NCBI GenBank assembly: GCA_036559665.1
Contig: DATBSS010000642.1
Location: 1-37,879, forward strand
Origin: DASRBA01 sp036559665
Lineage (GTDB): Bacteria > Myxococcota > Myxococcia > Myxococcales > Myxococcaceae
Direction of reading: 5' to 3'
DNA: 37,879 bases
A program made the position numbers and the translations under genes. The notes beneath the pieces are model-generated. The model searched no databases and was not told the DNA's origin. It saw only the letters and a program-made list of their open reading frames with translations. Position 1 is the first letter of the stretch; every line of letters begins with the position of its first letter. Positions 1 to 6,512 of this stretch are shown in pieces.

Positions 1-261
1 GATCGGGTTCGTCGCGACGATCGCACACCAGGCCTCCAACTCGCCCTGGCTGCCGCGGCCGGCAATGCTGGCCCGCACATCGCTGGAGACGGAGGTCTGC
101 TGCTGCGTGAGGACCAGCTGCGGCAGCCCGAAGTAGATCCCCCCCGGGTTCGTTCCCTGGACGATGGCGTCCGCGTCTTCCTTGGAGAAGTGGCCGCTGG
201 TCACTACCCGGAGGCAGCGCGTCCCTCCGGGCAGCTCGAACGTGGTCATCTCGACGGGCAT
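1..261 (-). CDS. Hypothetical protein, N-terminal part (runs off the window)
   Basis: An open minus-strand frame begins at an ATG at 261 and stays open for 87 codons to the window edge. It begins MPVEMTTFELPGG and continues with mixed alpha/beta-type sequence (LRVVTSGHFSKEDAD, then IYFGLPQLVLTQQQ). No signal peptide, membrane segment or known motif is visible. A second in-frame ATG at 249 is an alternative start; the first is preferred because a weak GGGGA lies just upstream. It is divergent from dnaX with only 74 bp between the two starts, so the promoters would lie close together. I do not recognise the family. The short strand/helix pattern could suit a small STAS-like or SpoIIAA-like fold, but that is a guess. 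Confidence 0.55.
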   Translation of the reverse strand, partial: MPVEMTTFELPGGTRCLRVVTSGHFSKEDADAIVQGTNPGGIYFGLPQLVLTQQQTSVSSDVRASIAGRGSQGELEAWCAIVATNPI

Positions 262-335
262 GGGATCCCCGCCGTGCACGGTACCGCCGGAGAGGCCGGC
301 GCGCGGACCCGAAAAGGCGTAAGGTGCCGCCCCCC

Positions 336-1544
336 ATGAGCTACCTCGTCCTCGCGCGCAAGTGGCGGCCCCAGACGTTCCAGGACATGACGGGCCAGGA
401 GCACGTCGTGCGGACGCTGGCCAACGCCATCAAGCAGGACCGGGTGGCGCACGCGTACCTGTTCTGCGGGCCACGCGGCACGGGGAAGACCACCGCGGCG
501 CGGCTGCTGGCCAAGGCGCTCAACTGCGAGAAGGGCCCCACGCCGGAGCCGTGCGGGCAGTGCCGGGCGTGCCAGGAGATCGCCGCCGGGACGTCGGTGG
601 ACGTGGCGGAGATCGACGGCGCCTCCAACAACGGCGTGGAGAACGTCCGGGAGATCCGCGAGAACGCCAAGTACCTCCCGCAGCGCGACCGCCACAAGAT
701 CTACATCATCGACGAGGTGCACATGCTCTCGGCGGCGGCGTTCAACGCGCTGCTGAAGACGCTGGAGGAGCCGCCCGGGCACGTGAAGTTCATCTTCGCC
801 ACCACCGAGCCCCACAAGCTCCCCGACACCATCCTCTCCCGCTGCCAGCGCCACAACTTCCGCCGCATCCCCGCCGCCCGCATGTTGGAACGGCTGAAGG
901 AGATCGCCGCGTCGGAGAAGATCGGCGTCTCGGAGCGGTCGCTGTCGCTGCTCGTCCGCCAGTCGGAGGGCGGGATGCGGGACGCGCTCTCGCTTTTGGA
1001 CCAGATCCTCTCCGCCTGCGGCCCCGACCCATCCGACGAGGCGGTGGTGGAGGCGCTGGGCGCCATCGACCGGACCGTGGTGCAGCAGATGACCGAAGGG
1101 CTGATCCGGCGGGACGCGGGGAAGGTCCTCGCCCACGTGGCGGAGGTCTACAACCGCGGCCTGGACCTCAAGCGCCTGGCGGAGGAGATCTCCCTCCAGC
1201 TCCGGCACCTGTTCGTCACCAAGACCACCGGCGAGTCCCCCGGCGAGCTGGCCGAGTCCGAGCGCCGCGCCCTGGTGGAGCTCTCCCGCGAGGCCGACGC
1301 CGCGCAGATCGCCCGGATGTTCGACATCGTCCACGCCTACGTGATGGAGGTCTCCCGCGCGGACCAGCCCAGGCTGGCGCTGGAGATGGCGCTGCTCAAG
1401 GCGATCCAGCTCGCGCCCGCCGCCTCCATCCCGGAGCTGGTGGCCAGGCTGGAGCGCCTGTCCAGCGGTCTCCCCGCGGGCGATCCGAAGCGGGCCCCTG
1501 GAGCGCCGGGAGGTCGCTCCACCTCCCCGCCCTTTCGCAGCTGA
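336..1544 (+). CDS. dnaX: DNA polymerase III subunit gamma/tau, ATPase part (zero frame)
   Basis: This is the clamp-loader ATPase that opens the beta clamp in the replisome. The start at 336 gives the classic MSYLVLARKWRPQTF opening; a GTG at 324 would add four residues unlike the family. Visible features are Walker A GPRGTGKT (about 45-52), four zinc-binding cysteines (C64, C73, C76, C79), Walker B IYIIDEVH (about 122-129) and the SRC sensor/arginine-finger motif (about 168-170). Domains I-III are complete, but the frame stops at 402 residues, just after domain III. The tau-specific C-terminus continues in the +1 frame (to 2226). The 402-residue product would resemble the short gamma form of E. 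coli (431 residues). It heads a dnaX-ybaB-recR run, an order common in bacteria. The frame break is either a programmed event or a one-base sequence error near 1492-1498. Confidence 0.9.
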   Translation: MSYLVLARKWRPQTFQDMTGQEHVVRTLANAIKQDRVAHAYLFCGPRGTGKTTAARLLAKALNCEKGPTPEPCGQCRACQEIAAGTSVDVAEIDGASNNGVENVREIRENAKYLPQRDRHKIYIIDEVHMLSAAAFNALLKTLEEPPGHVKFIFATTEPHKLPDTILSRCQRHNFRRIPAARMLERLKEIAASEKIGVSERSLSLLVRQSEGGMRDALSLLDQILSACGPDPSDEAVVEALGAIDRTVVQQMTEGLIRRDAGKVLAHVAEVYNRGLDLKRLAEEISLQLRHLFVTKTTGESPGELAESERRALVELSREADAAQIARMFDIVHAYVMEVSRADQPRLALEMALLKAIQLAPAASIPELVARLERLSSGLPAGDPKRAPGAPGGRSTSPPFRS

Positions 1545-2226
1545 GCGAGCCGAGCGGCCGGCCCCGGCGCCGGCACCCGCACCCCCACCGCCCCCCCCGC
1601 GGGAAGAGCCCCCGCCTCCGCCACCGCCTCCACCGGACGAAAAGCTCTTCGCCCCCGAGGACCCGCCGGAAGGCTGCGCCTCCGGTGACTGCGTCCCCGA
1701 ACCGGCCGAGCTGAAGCTGGAGGCGCCCGAACCGCCCCCACCACCCGCACCCGCCGCGGGGGTCCCCACCGCCGACCAGTGGCGCGCGGCGGTGGATCGC
1801 GTGCGCCGGACCTCCACCCGCCACGGCGCCTCGCTCGCCTTCGGCCGCCTCCTCTGGATCCGCCCCGGTGAGGTGGCCCTGGCGTACCCGCGCTCCGCCT
1901 CCTTCCACAAGGCCACCATCACCGCCCAGAGCGGCCGCGCGCTGATCGAGAAGGCGCTGGCGGAGCACTTCGGCGCGCCCACCCGCCTGGTGATCGAGGA
2001 GGCGCCAGAGCTGGCCGCCGCCGCCGCTCCCAGTCTCGCCGAGGAGGAGGCGAAGGACCGGGACGCCCGCGAGAAGAGCACCGACGCCATGGTGCGGGCC
2101 CACCCGGCGGTCCGCTCGGCGCTGCGGCTCCTGGGCGGCGAGGTGGAGCACATCCAGGTGTTTGACCGCCCCCGGGACGACGCGCCGCGGCCGGAGGGCG
2201 AGGACGAACAGGCGCGCCCCGAATGA
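1498..2226 (+). CDS. dnaX: DnaX tau C-terminal region in the +1 frame
   Basis: This frame continues dnaX after the zero-frame stop at 1544. It encodes a linker very rich in proline and alanine (about 1561-1760), then a globular segment starting TADQWRAAVDRVRRTS with FGRLLWIRPGEVALAYP and IEKALAEHFGAPTRLVIEE. That is the pattern of the tau C-terminal domain that binds the polymerase alpha subunit. No good start codon or ribosome site lies at its head; the first in-frame GTG (1792) falls inside the domain, so it is not an independent gene. Both frames are open together from 1345 to 1544, and the protein sense changes near the GGGCCCCTGG run at 1492-1501. The stated start is the first codon after that run and is approximate. 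It ends 15 bp before ybaB. Confidence 0.75.
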   Translation: MERREVAPPPRPFAAERAERPAPAPAPAPPPPPPREEPPPPPPPPPDEKLFAPEDPPEGCASGDCVPEPAELKLEAPEPPPPPAPAAGVPTADQWRAAVDRVRRTSTRHGASLAFGRLLWIRPGEVALAYPRSASFHKATITAQSGRALIEKALAEHFGAPTRLVIEEAPELAAAAAPSLAEEEAKDRDAREKSTDAMVRAHPAVRSALRLLGGEVEHIQVFDRPRDDAPRPEGEDEQARPE

Positions 2227-2241
2227 GGTACAAGGCCCCCC

Positions 2242-2559
2242 ATGCCAGGCGTCGATCTGAACTACTTCATCCGGCAGGCCAACAAGCTCACCGAGAAGAT
2301 CGAGGAGCGGAAGAAGCAGCTCGCCGATGAGACCGTGGAAGGGAAGGCCGGGGACGGGCTGGTGGTCGCCGTCGCCAACGGCGCCCAGGAGATCAAGAGC
2401 ATCAAGATCGACCCCAAGCTCATCGACCCGAACGAGAAGGCCCTCCTGGAGGACACCGTCACCGCGGCGGTGAACGCGGCGCTCGCCAACAGCCGCGACC
2501 ACATGCAGAAAGAGCTGAACAAGGTCACCGGCGGGGTGAAGATCCCCGGCCTCACGTAA
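2242..2559 (+). CDS. ybaB: YbaB/EbfC family nucleoid-associated protein
   Basis: A 105-residue protein of the YbaB/EbfC family: small dimeric DNA-binding proteins that coat the nucleoid and are almost always encoded between dnaX and recR, as here. The family pattern is clear. There is an N-terminal helix (NYFIRQANKLTEKIEERKKQ), then GKAGDGLVVAVANGAQEIKS forming the central sheet, the KIDPKLIDPNEKALLEDTV block and a C-terminal helix with alternating charges. It lies 15 bp after the tau frame and 11 bp before recR, so it is probably co-transcribed with both. Length and position are standard for the family. The physiological role is not fixed; links to recombination and repair are usually assumed from the neighbours. 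Confidence 0.93.
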   Translation: MPGVDLNYFIRQANKLTEKIEERKKQLADETVEGKAGDGLVVAVANGAQEIKSIKIDPKLIDPNEKALLEDTVTAAVNAALANSRDHMQKELNKVTGGVKIPGLT

Positions 2560-2570
2560 CGCCCCCCGCG

Positions 2571-3164
2571 ATGACCCCGGACCCGCTCAACCGGTTGGTG
2601 GCCCAGCTCGCCCGGCTCCCGGGCATCGGCGAGAAGACGGCGCAGCGGCTGGCCTTCCACATCCTCCGCGCCCCGCCCGAGTTCGCGCGCGAGCTCTCCG
2701 CCGCCATCCAGGAGGTGAAGGACAAGGTCCACCTCTGCGCGCGCTGCTTCGCCCTCACCGAACAGGAGCTGTGCGGCTTCTGCCGCGACGAGCGCCGCGA
2801 CGAGCGCGTGGTCTGCGTGGTGGAGAGCGTGGCGGACCAGATGGCCATCGAGCGCACCCGCGAGTTCAAGGGGCGCTACCACGTCCTCCACGGCGTGCTC
2901 TCTCCGCTGGAGGGCGTGGGCCCGGACCAGCTCCGCATCAAGGAGCTGCTGGTCCGGCTCGACGAGGGGAAGATCGAGGAGATCATCGTCGCCACCAACC
3001 CGGACGTGGAGGGCGAGGCCACCGCCCTCTACCTGACCCGGCTGCTCAAGCCCATCGGGCTCAAGGTCAGCCGGATCGCCCAGGGCCTCCCCATGGGCGG
3101 CGACCTCGAGTACGCCGACCAGGCGACGCTCGCCAAGGCGCTCACCGCGCGCCGCGAGCTCTGA
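2571..3164 (+). CDS. recR: Recombination mediator protein RecR
   Basis: RecR acts with RecF and RecO to load RecA on single-stranded gaps during recombinational repair. The 197-residue length is typical. In order it shows an N-terminal helix-hairpin-helix (RLPGIGEKTAQRLAFH, about 15-30), a zinc finger with C56, C59, C68 and C71, and a Toprim domain beginning VCVVESVADQMAIE (about 81-94) with the acidic VATNPDVEGEAT block. It ends with the conserved GLPMGGDLEYADQATL segment (about 172-187). All expected motifs are intact. It follows ybaB by 11 bp and ends 6 bp before the convergent DUF4142 gene; no strong terminator is visible in that gap. Confidence 0.96.
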   Translation: MTPDPLNRLVAQLARLPGIGEKTAQRLAFHILRAPPEFARELSAAIQEVKDKVHLCARCFALTEQELCGFCRDERRDERVVCVVESVADQMAIERTREFKGRYHVLHGVLSPLEGVGPDQLRIKELLVRLDEGKIEEIIVATNPDVEGEATALYLTRLLKPIGLKVSRIAQGLPMGGDLEYADQATLAKALTARREL

Positions 3165-3170
3165 CCCACC

Positions 3171-3716
3171 TCACTTCTTCTCTTCGCCCGCCACCAGCTT
3201 CTGGACGCCCCTGGCGTGCTCCAGGTGCCCGGCGATGGTGGGCCGGGTATTGGTGAGCGCGGTCTTCAGCTCCTCGTTCTTCGCGCCGGGGATGAGCGCT
3301 CCGTCGATCGCCGCCACCACGCCCTCGTGGTAGGCGACCTCCGCGTCGATGTACGCCTTCTCGAAGTCGGCGCCGTCCAGCTTCTTGAGCAGCAGCATCT
3401 TGTCGGCGGCCTCGGACTTGAGGCCCTTGGTGACCTCGCTCTCCTCCGGCTTGACCTTCAGCTTCTTGGCCAGCGCCTGGACCTCCTTCAGCCCCTGGGA
3501 GTGGTCCGTCACCATCTGGTCGGCGAACTGCTTCACCTCCGCGCGCTTCGCCTTCTTCTGCGCCAGCTTCCCGCGCTCGATGTCGATCTGGTGCGCGGTC
3601 AGCGCCACGGTGGCGATCTGCGGGTCGTTCAGCGCGGGCGCCTTGGCGTCCTGCGCGAAGGCCCGCCCCGCTAGCACCAGAGACATCGCCAGCATCCCTG
3701 CCATCCACGTGCGCAT
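3171..3716 (-). CDS. Secreted DUF4142 protein
   Basis: A 181-residue protein with a clear signal peptide (MRTWMAGMLAMSLVLAGRAFAQ, cut probably after AFA). The mature part is all-helical with the DUF4142 pattern: NDPQIATVALTAHQIDIERG, KRAEVKQFADQMVTDHSQGL, FEKAYIDAEVAYHEGVV and a final helix with LEHARGVQKL. The family has a ferritin-like four-helix fold, is exported and has no settled function. The start is supported by a strong GGAGG directly upstream (minus strand, about 3719-3724). It is monocistronic: convergent with recR and divergent from the dehydrogenase gene. The histidines in the helices are typical of the family and could bind metal, but that is inference. Confidence 0.9.
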   Translation of the reverse strand: MRTWMAGMLAMSLVLAGRAFAQDAKAPALNDPQIATVALTAHQIDIERGKLAQKKAKRAEVKQFADQMVTDHSQGLKEVQALAKKLKVKPEESEVTKGLKSEAADKMLLLKKLDGADFEKAYIDAEVAYHEGVVAAIDGALIPGAKNEELKTALTNTRPTIAGHLEHARGVQKLVAGEEKK

Positions 3717-3763
3717 GCTTCCTCCTCACCGAAGGGACCGCGAACCTCGTATACCTTGCGCCC

Positions 3764-4756
3764 GTGCCGCGCGTCTTCGTCGCCCGGGCCATCCCCGCCG
3801 CCGGGCTTGATCTCCTCCGCCCCCACGCCGAGCTGGACGTCTGGCCGGACTGCTTGCCGCCGCCGCGCGCCGCCCTGCTGGAGCGCGTCCGAGGCGCGGG
3901 CGCCGTCCTCTCGCTGCTCACCGACCGCATCGACGCGGAGGTGATGGACGCCGCCGGGCCGGGCCTCAAGGTCATCTCCAACTACGCGGTGGGCCTGGAC
4001 AACGTGGACCTGGCGGAAGCCGCCCGCCGCGGCATCCCGGTGGGCCATACCCCGGGCGTGCTCACCGAATCCACCGCGGACCTCGCCTTCGCGCTGCTGC
4101 TGGCCGCCGCGCGACGGCTCCCGGAGGGCGAGCGCGCGGTGAAGGCCGGCCAGTGGCTCACCTGGGAGCCCACCTGGATGCTCGGGCGCGACGTCGCCTC
4201 CGCCACGCTGGGCATCGTCGGCTACGGGCGCATCGGCCGCGCGGTGGCGGCGCGCGCCCGCGGCTTCCGGATGCGCGTGCTGGCATGCGGGCGGACGCCC
4301 ATCGCCGACCCGGCCGGCGCCCAGGAGGTGACGATGGACGAGCTGCTGGCCCGGTCCGACTTCGTCAGCCTCCACGCCCCGCTCACGGACGCCACCCGGC
4401 ACCTCATCCGCCGGGAGACCCTGGCCCGGATGAAGCGCGGCGCCATCCTGATCAACACCGCCCGCGGCGGGCTGGTGGACCAGGACGCGCTCGCCCAGGC
4501 GCTGCGGGACGGGCACCTGGCGGGGGCCGCGCTGGACGTGACCACGCCCGAGCCGCTCCCCGCGGACCACCCCCTGCTCCAGGTCCCCACCTGCCTCGTC
4601 GTGCCCCACGTCGGCAGCGCTACCATCGAGACGCGAAATCGGATGGCCGAGATCGCCGCCCGCAACGCGCTCGCCGGCCTGAGGGGAGAACCGCTGCCCG
4701 CGCCCGCGCCGGGCGCTACCGCCGCACCTGGTACTGGAACGGCGCGGAGAGGGTGA
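3764..4756 (+). CDS. D-isomer-specific 2-hydroxyacid dehydrogenase (glyoxylate reductase-like)
   Basis: An NAD(P)-dependent oxidoreductase that reduces 2-keto acids to D-2-hydroxy acids. The 330 residues show the Rossmann motif GYGRIGRA (about 153-160) and the catalytic triad: R234 (NTARGGLVD), E263 (TPEPLPADHP) and H282 (PHVGSAT). The sequence between resembles glyoxylate/hydroxypyruvate reductases more than SerA, and there is no ACT domain. The exact substrate cannot be read from sequence. The start is a GTG; no better ATG lies nearby. The last 14 codons are low-complexity (APAPGATAAPGTG) and overlap the 3' end of the convergent kinase gene by 41 bp, so this tail is probably non-essential. 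Confidence 0.88.
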   Translation: MPRVFVARAIPAAGLDLLRPHAELDVWPDCLPPPRAALLERVRGAGAVLSLLTDRIDAEVMDAAGPGLKVISNYAVGLDNVDLAEAARRGIPVGHTPGVLTESTADLAFALLLAAARRLPEGERAVKAGQWLTWEPTWMLGRDVASATLGIVGYGRIGRAVAARARGFRMRVLACGRTPIADPAGAQEVTMDELLARSDFVSLHAPLTDATRHLIRRETLARMKRGAILINTARGGLVDQDALAQALRDGHLAGAALDVTTPEPLPADHPLLQVPTCLVVPHVGSATIETRNRMAEIAARNALAGLRGEPLPAPAPGATAAPGTGTARRG

Positions 4757-6506
4757 TCTCCTGGTCCACGTGGCGCGGGAACTGGAGGCGCGCCACGCGC
4801 TGCTCCAGGCAGGTCGCCACCTTCGAACCCGCCAGCGTCCCCACCGTCTGCGCGCCGGTGACCTTCCCGGACTGGACGATGGTGAAGCGGATCGAGACCT
4901 GGCCGCGCTCGGCCGGCAGCTCGCCCTTGTAGGTCTCGAAGCACTGCATGATGGGCCCGCTGCCCCGGGTCACCACCTTCTGGATGGAGACGGCGTCCAG
5001 CTTGACCGGCCCCGAGGGCGGCGGGTGCGGCTTGGGGTTGGGCGGGGGTTTGTTGACCACCGTGTTCTCGGGCGGGTCCGGGGGCTTCGGAGCATCCACC
5101 GGCGGGCTGGTGTCGATCGGGACCGGGTTCGAAGGCGGCGTCACCGCGACGGGCGGCGAGGCGATGGCCGGCGCCGTTCCGGTCGGGTTGGGAGGCGGCT
5201 GCGGCGCGGGCCCCGGCCACAAGCGCAGCGCCGCGAACGCGCCGCCGAACGCCACCAGCCCGAGCAGCACCCCGATGGCCAGCAGCGCGGCGCCGCTCCG
5301 GCGGGGCGGCCCCATCTCCCCCGCCTGGGCGAAGGCGGTCTTGTCCGGGTGGGCCGCGCCCTCCAGCGCCCCGGTGTACCTCGGTACCGCCGGGTCGCTC
5401 TGTCCCGGGCGCGGCGCCGCCAGCGTCTTCGCCTCCGGGTTGAACCCGGGCACCGCCACCCCGGCCTGCGCCAGGTCGACCAGGCTGGGGATGCGGGTGC
5501 GGTGGCTGACGCGCTCCTCGCCGAAGAGGCTGCGCAGGTACGCCCCCACCTGCATCGTGCCGGAGGCGGTGCTCACCGACCCGATGAAGCGCTCCAGGTC
5601 CTCCGCCATCGCCAGCGCGCTGGGGTAGCGGTCCTCCGGCTTGGCGCCCATCGCCTTGAGGATGATCGCCTCCAGCTCGCCGGGCAGGTCCTTGCGCAGC
5701 TCGCGCGGCGACTTGAAGTCGCACTTGAGCACCGCGTTGAGGATGGCCAGGTCGTTCTCGCGGGAGAACGGGCGGTAGTGGGTGACCGCCTCGTAGAGGC
5801 TGACCCCGAGCGAGAACACGTCCGCGCGCCGGTCCACCGGCACGCCGCGCGCCTGCTCCGGCGCCATGTACATGTACTTGCCCTTCACCACGCCGGCGGA
5901 GGTGTTGGTGAGCCGCGACTCGGCCTTGGCGATGCCGAAGTCCAGCACCTTCACCAGCCCCTGGTACGTCGCGTAGATGTTGGAGGGCGAGATGTCCCGG
6001 TGGACGATGCCCAGCGGCTTGCCGACGGCGTCGGTGAAGTCGTGCGCGTAGGCCAGCCCGTGCGCCGCGTCCGCCATCACCCGCGCCACCACCGCCAGCG
6101 GGACGTACTCGCGCTTGCGCCCGGCGGTGCGGATGACGGTGGAGAAGTCCTCCCCCGGCAGGTACTCCATGCAGATGAAGTAGCAGCCGTCCGCCAGGCC
6201 CAGCTCGTTGATCTGGATGACGTTGGGGTGGACCAGGCGCGCCGCCAGCTTCGCCTCGTCCAGGAACATGTTGACGAAGTCGTTCACGGCGCTCAGGTGC
6301 TTGAGCATCCGCTTGATCACCACGTCCCGCTCGAAGCCCTGTTCGCCCACCAGCTTGGCGAGGAAGATCTCCGCCATCCCGCCTTCGGCCAGCTTCCGGA
6401 CCAGGAAGTACTTGCCGAACTGCCGCACCGGCTCCGAAGGGGCCGCCGCCATCGGCCCGCTGACCGGATTGGTGAGGAGCAACGGCTGTCCCTTGGCGGT
6501 GGCCAT
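4716..6506 (-). CDS. Transmembrane Ser/Thr kinase with C-terminal AgmX/PglI-type periplasmic domain
   Basis: A 596-residue bitopic kinase. The cytoplasmic kinase domain (about 30-310) has the glycine loop LAEGGMAEIFLAK, K65, E84, HRDISPSN (169-176; the usual Lys after HRD is replaced by Ser, a form frequent in myxobacterial kinases), DFG (189-191) and APE (215-217). One membrane helix lies at about 404-430 (AALLAIGVLLGLVAFGGAF). A proline-rich stalk (about 431-500) follows, then a TonB-like AgmX/PglI domain (about 505-596) with the paired cysteines C522 and C566, expected to form a disulfide. The same domain ends the gltG-like protein at 19605. It is the last gene of a three-gene operon, starting 6 bp after the FecR gene. 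The fusion suggests a periplasmic sensor or an envelope anchor; the ligand is unknown. Confidence 0.9.
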   Translation of the reverse strand: MATAKGQPLLLTNPVSGPMAAAPSEPVRQFGKYFLVRKLAEGGMAEIFLAKLVGEQGFERDVVIKRMLKHLSAVNDFVNMFLDEAKLAARLVHPNVIQINELGLADGCYFICMEYLPGEDFSTVIRTAGRKREYVPLAVVARVMADAAHGLAYAHDFTDAVGKPLGIVHRDISPSNIYATYQGLVKVLDFGIAKAESRLTNTSAGVVKGKYMYMAPEQARGVPVDRRADVFSLGVSLYEAVTHYRPFSRENDLAILNAVLKCDFKSPRELRKDLPGELEAIILKAMGAKPEDRYPSALAMAEDLERFIGSVSTASGTMQVGAYLRSLFGEERVSHRTRIPSLVDLAQAGVAVPGFNPEAKTLAAPRPGQSDPAVPRYTGALEGAAHPDKTAFAQAGEMGPPRRSGAALLAIGVLLGLVAFGGAFAALRLWPGPAPQPPPNPTGTAPAIASPPVAVTPPSNPVPIDTSPPVDAPKPPDPPENTVVNKPPPNPKPHPPPSGPVKLDAVSIQKVVTRGSGPIMQCFETYKGELPAERGQVSIRFTIVQSGKVTGAQTVGTLAGSKVATCLEQRVARLQFPRHVDQEITLSAPFQYQVRR

Positions 6507-6512
6507 GTACCT

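Noticed and set aside
1591..1598. C8 run as the dnaX slippage site
   Set aside because: It lies after the zero-frame stop at 1544, so slippage there cannot join the two frames.
1792..2226. Independent small gene starting at the GTG at 1792
   Set aside because: The start is inside the tau C-terminal domain, has no ribosome site, and the same frame is open and meaningful upstream.
246..2243. Minus-strand open frame covering dnaX
   Set aside because: Low-complexity Ser/Gly/Arg sequence antisense to a certain dnaX ATPase domain.
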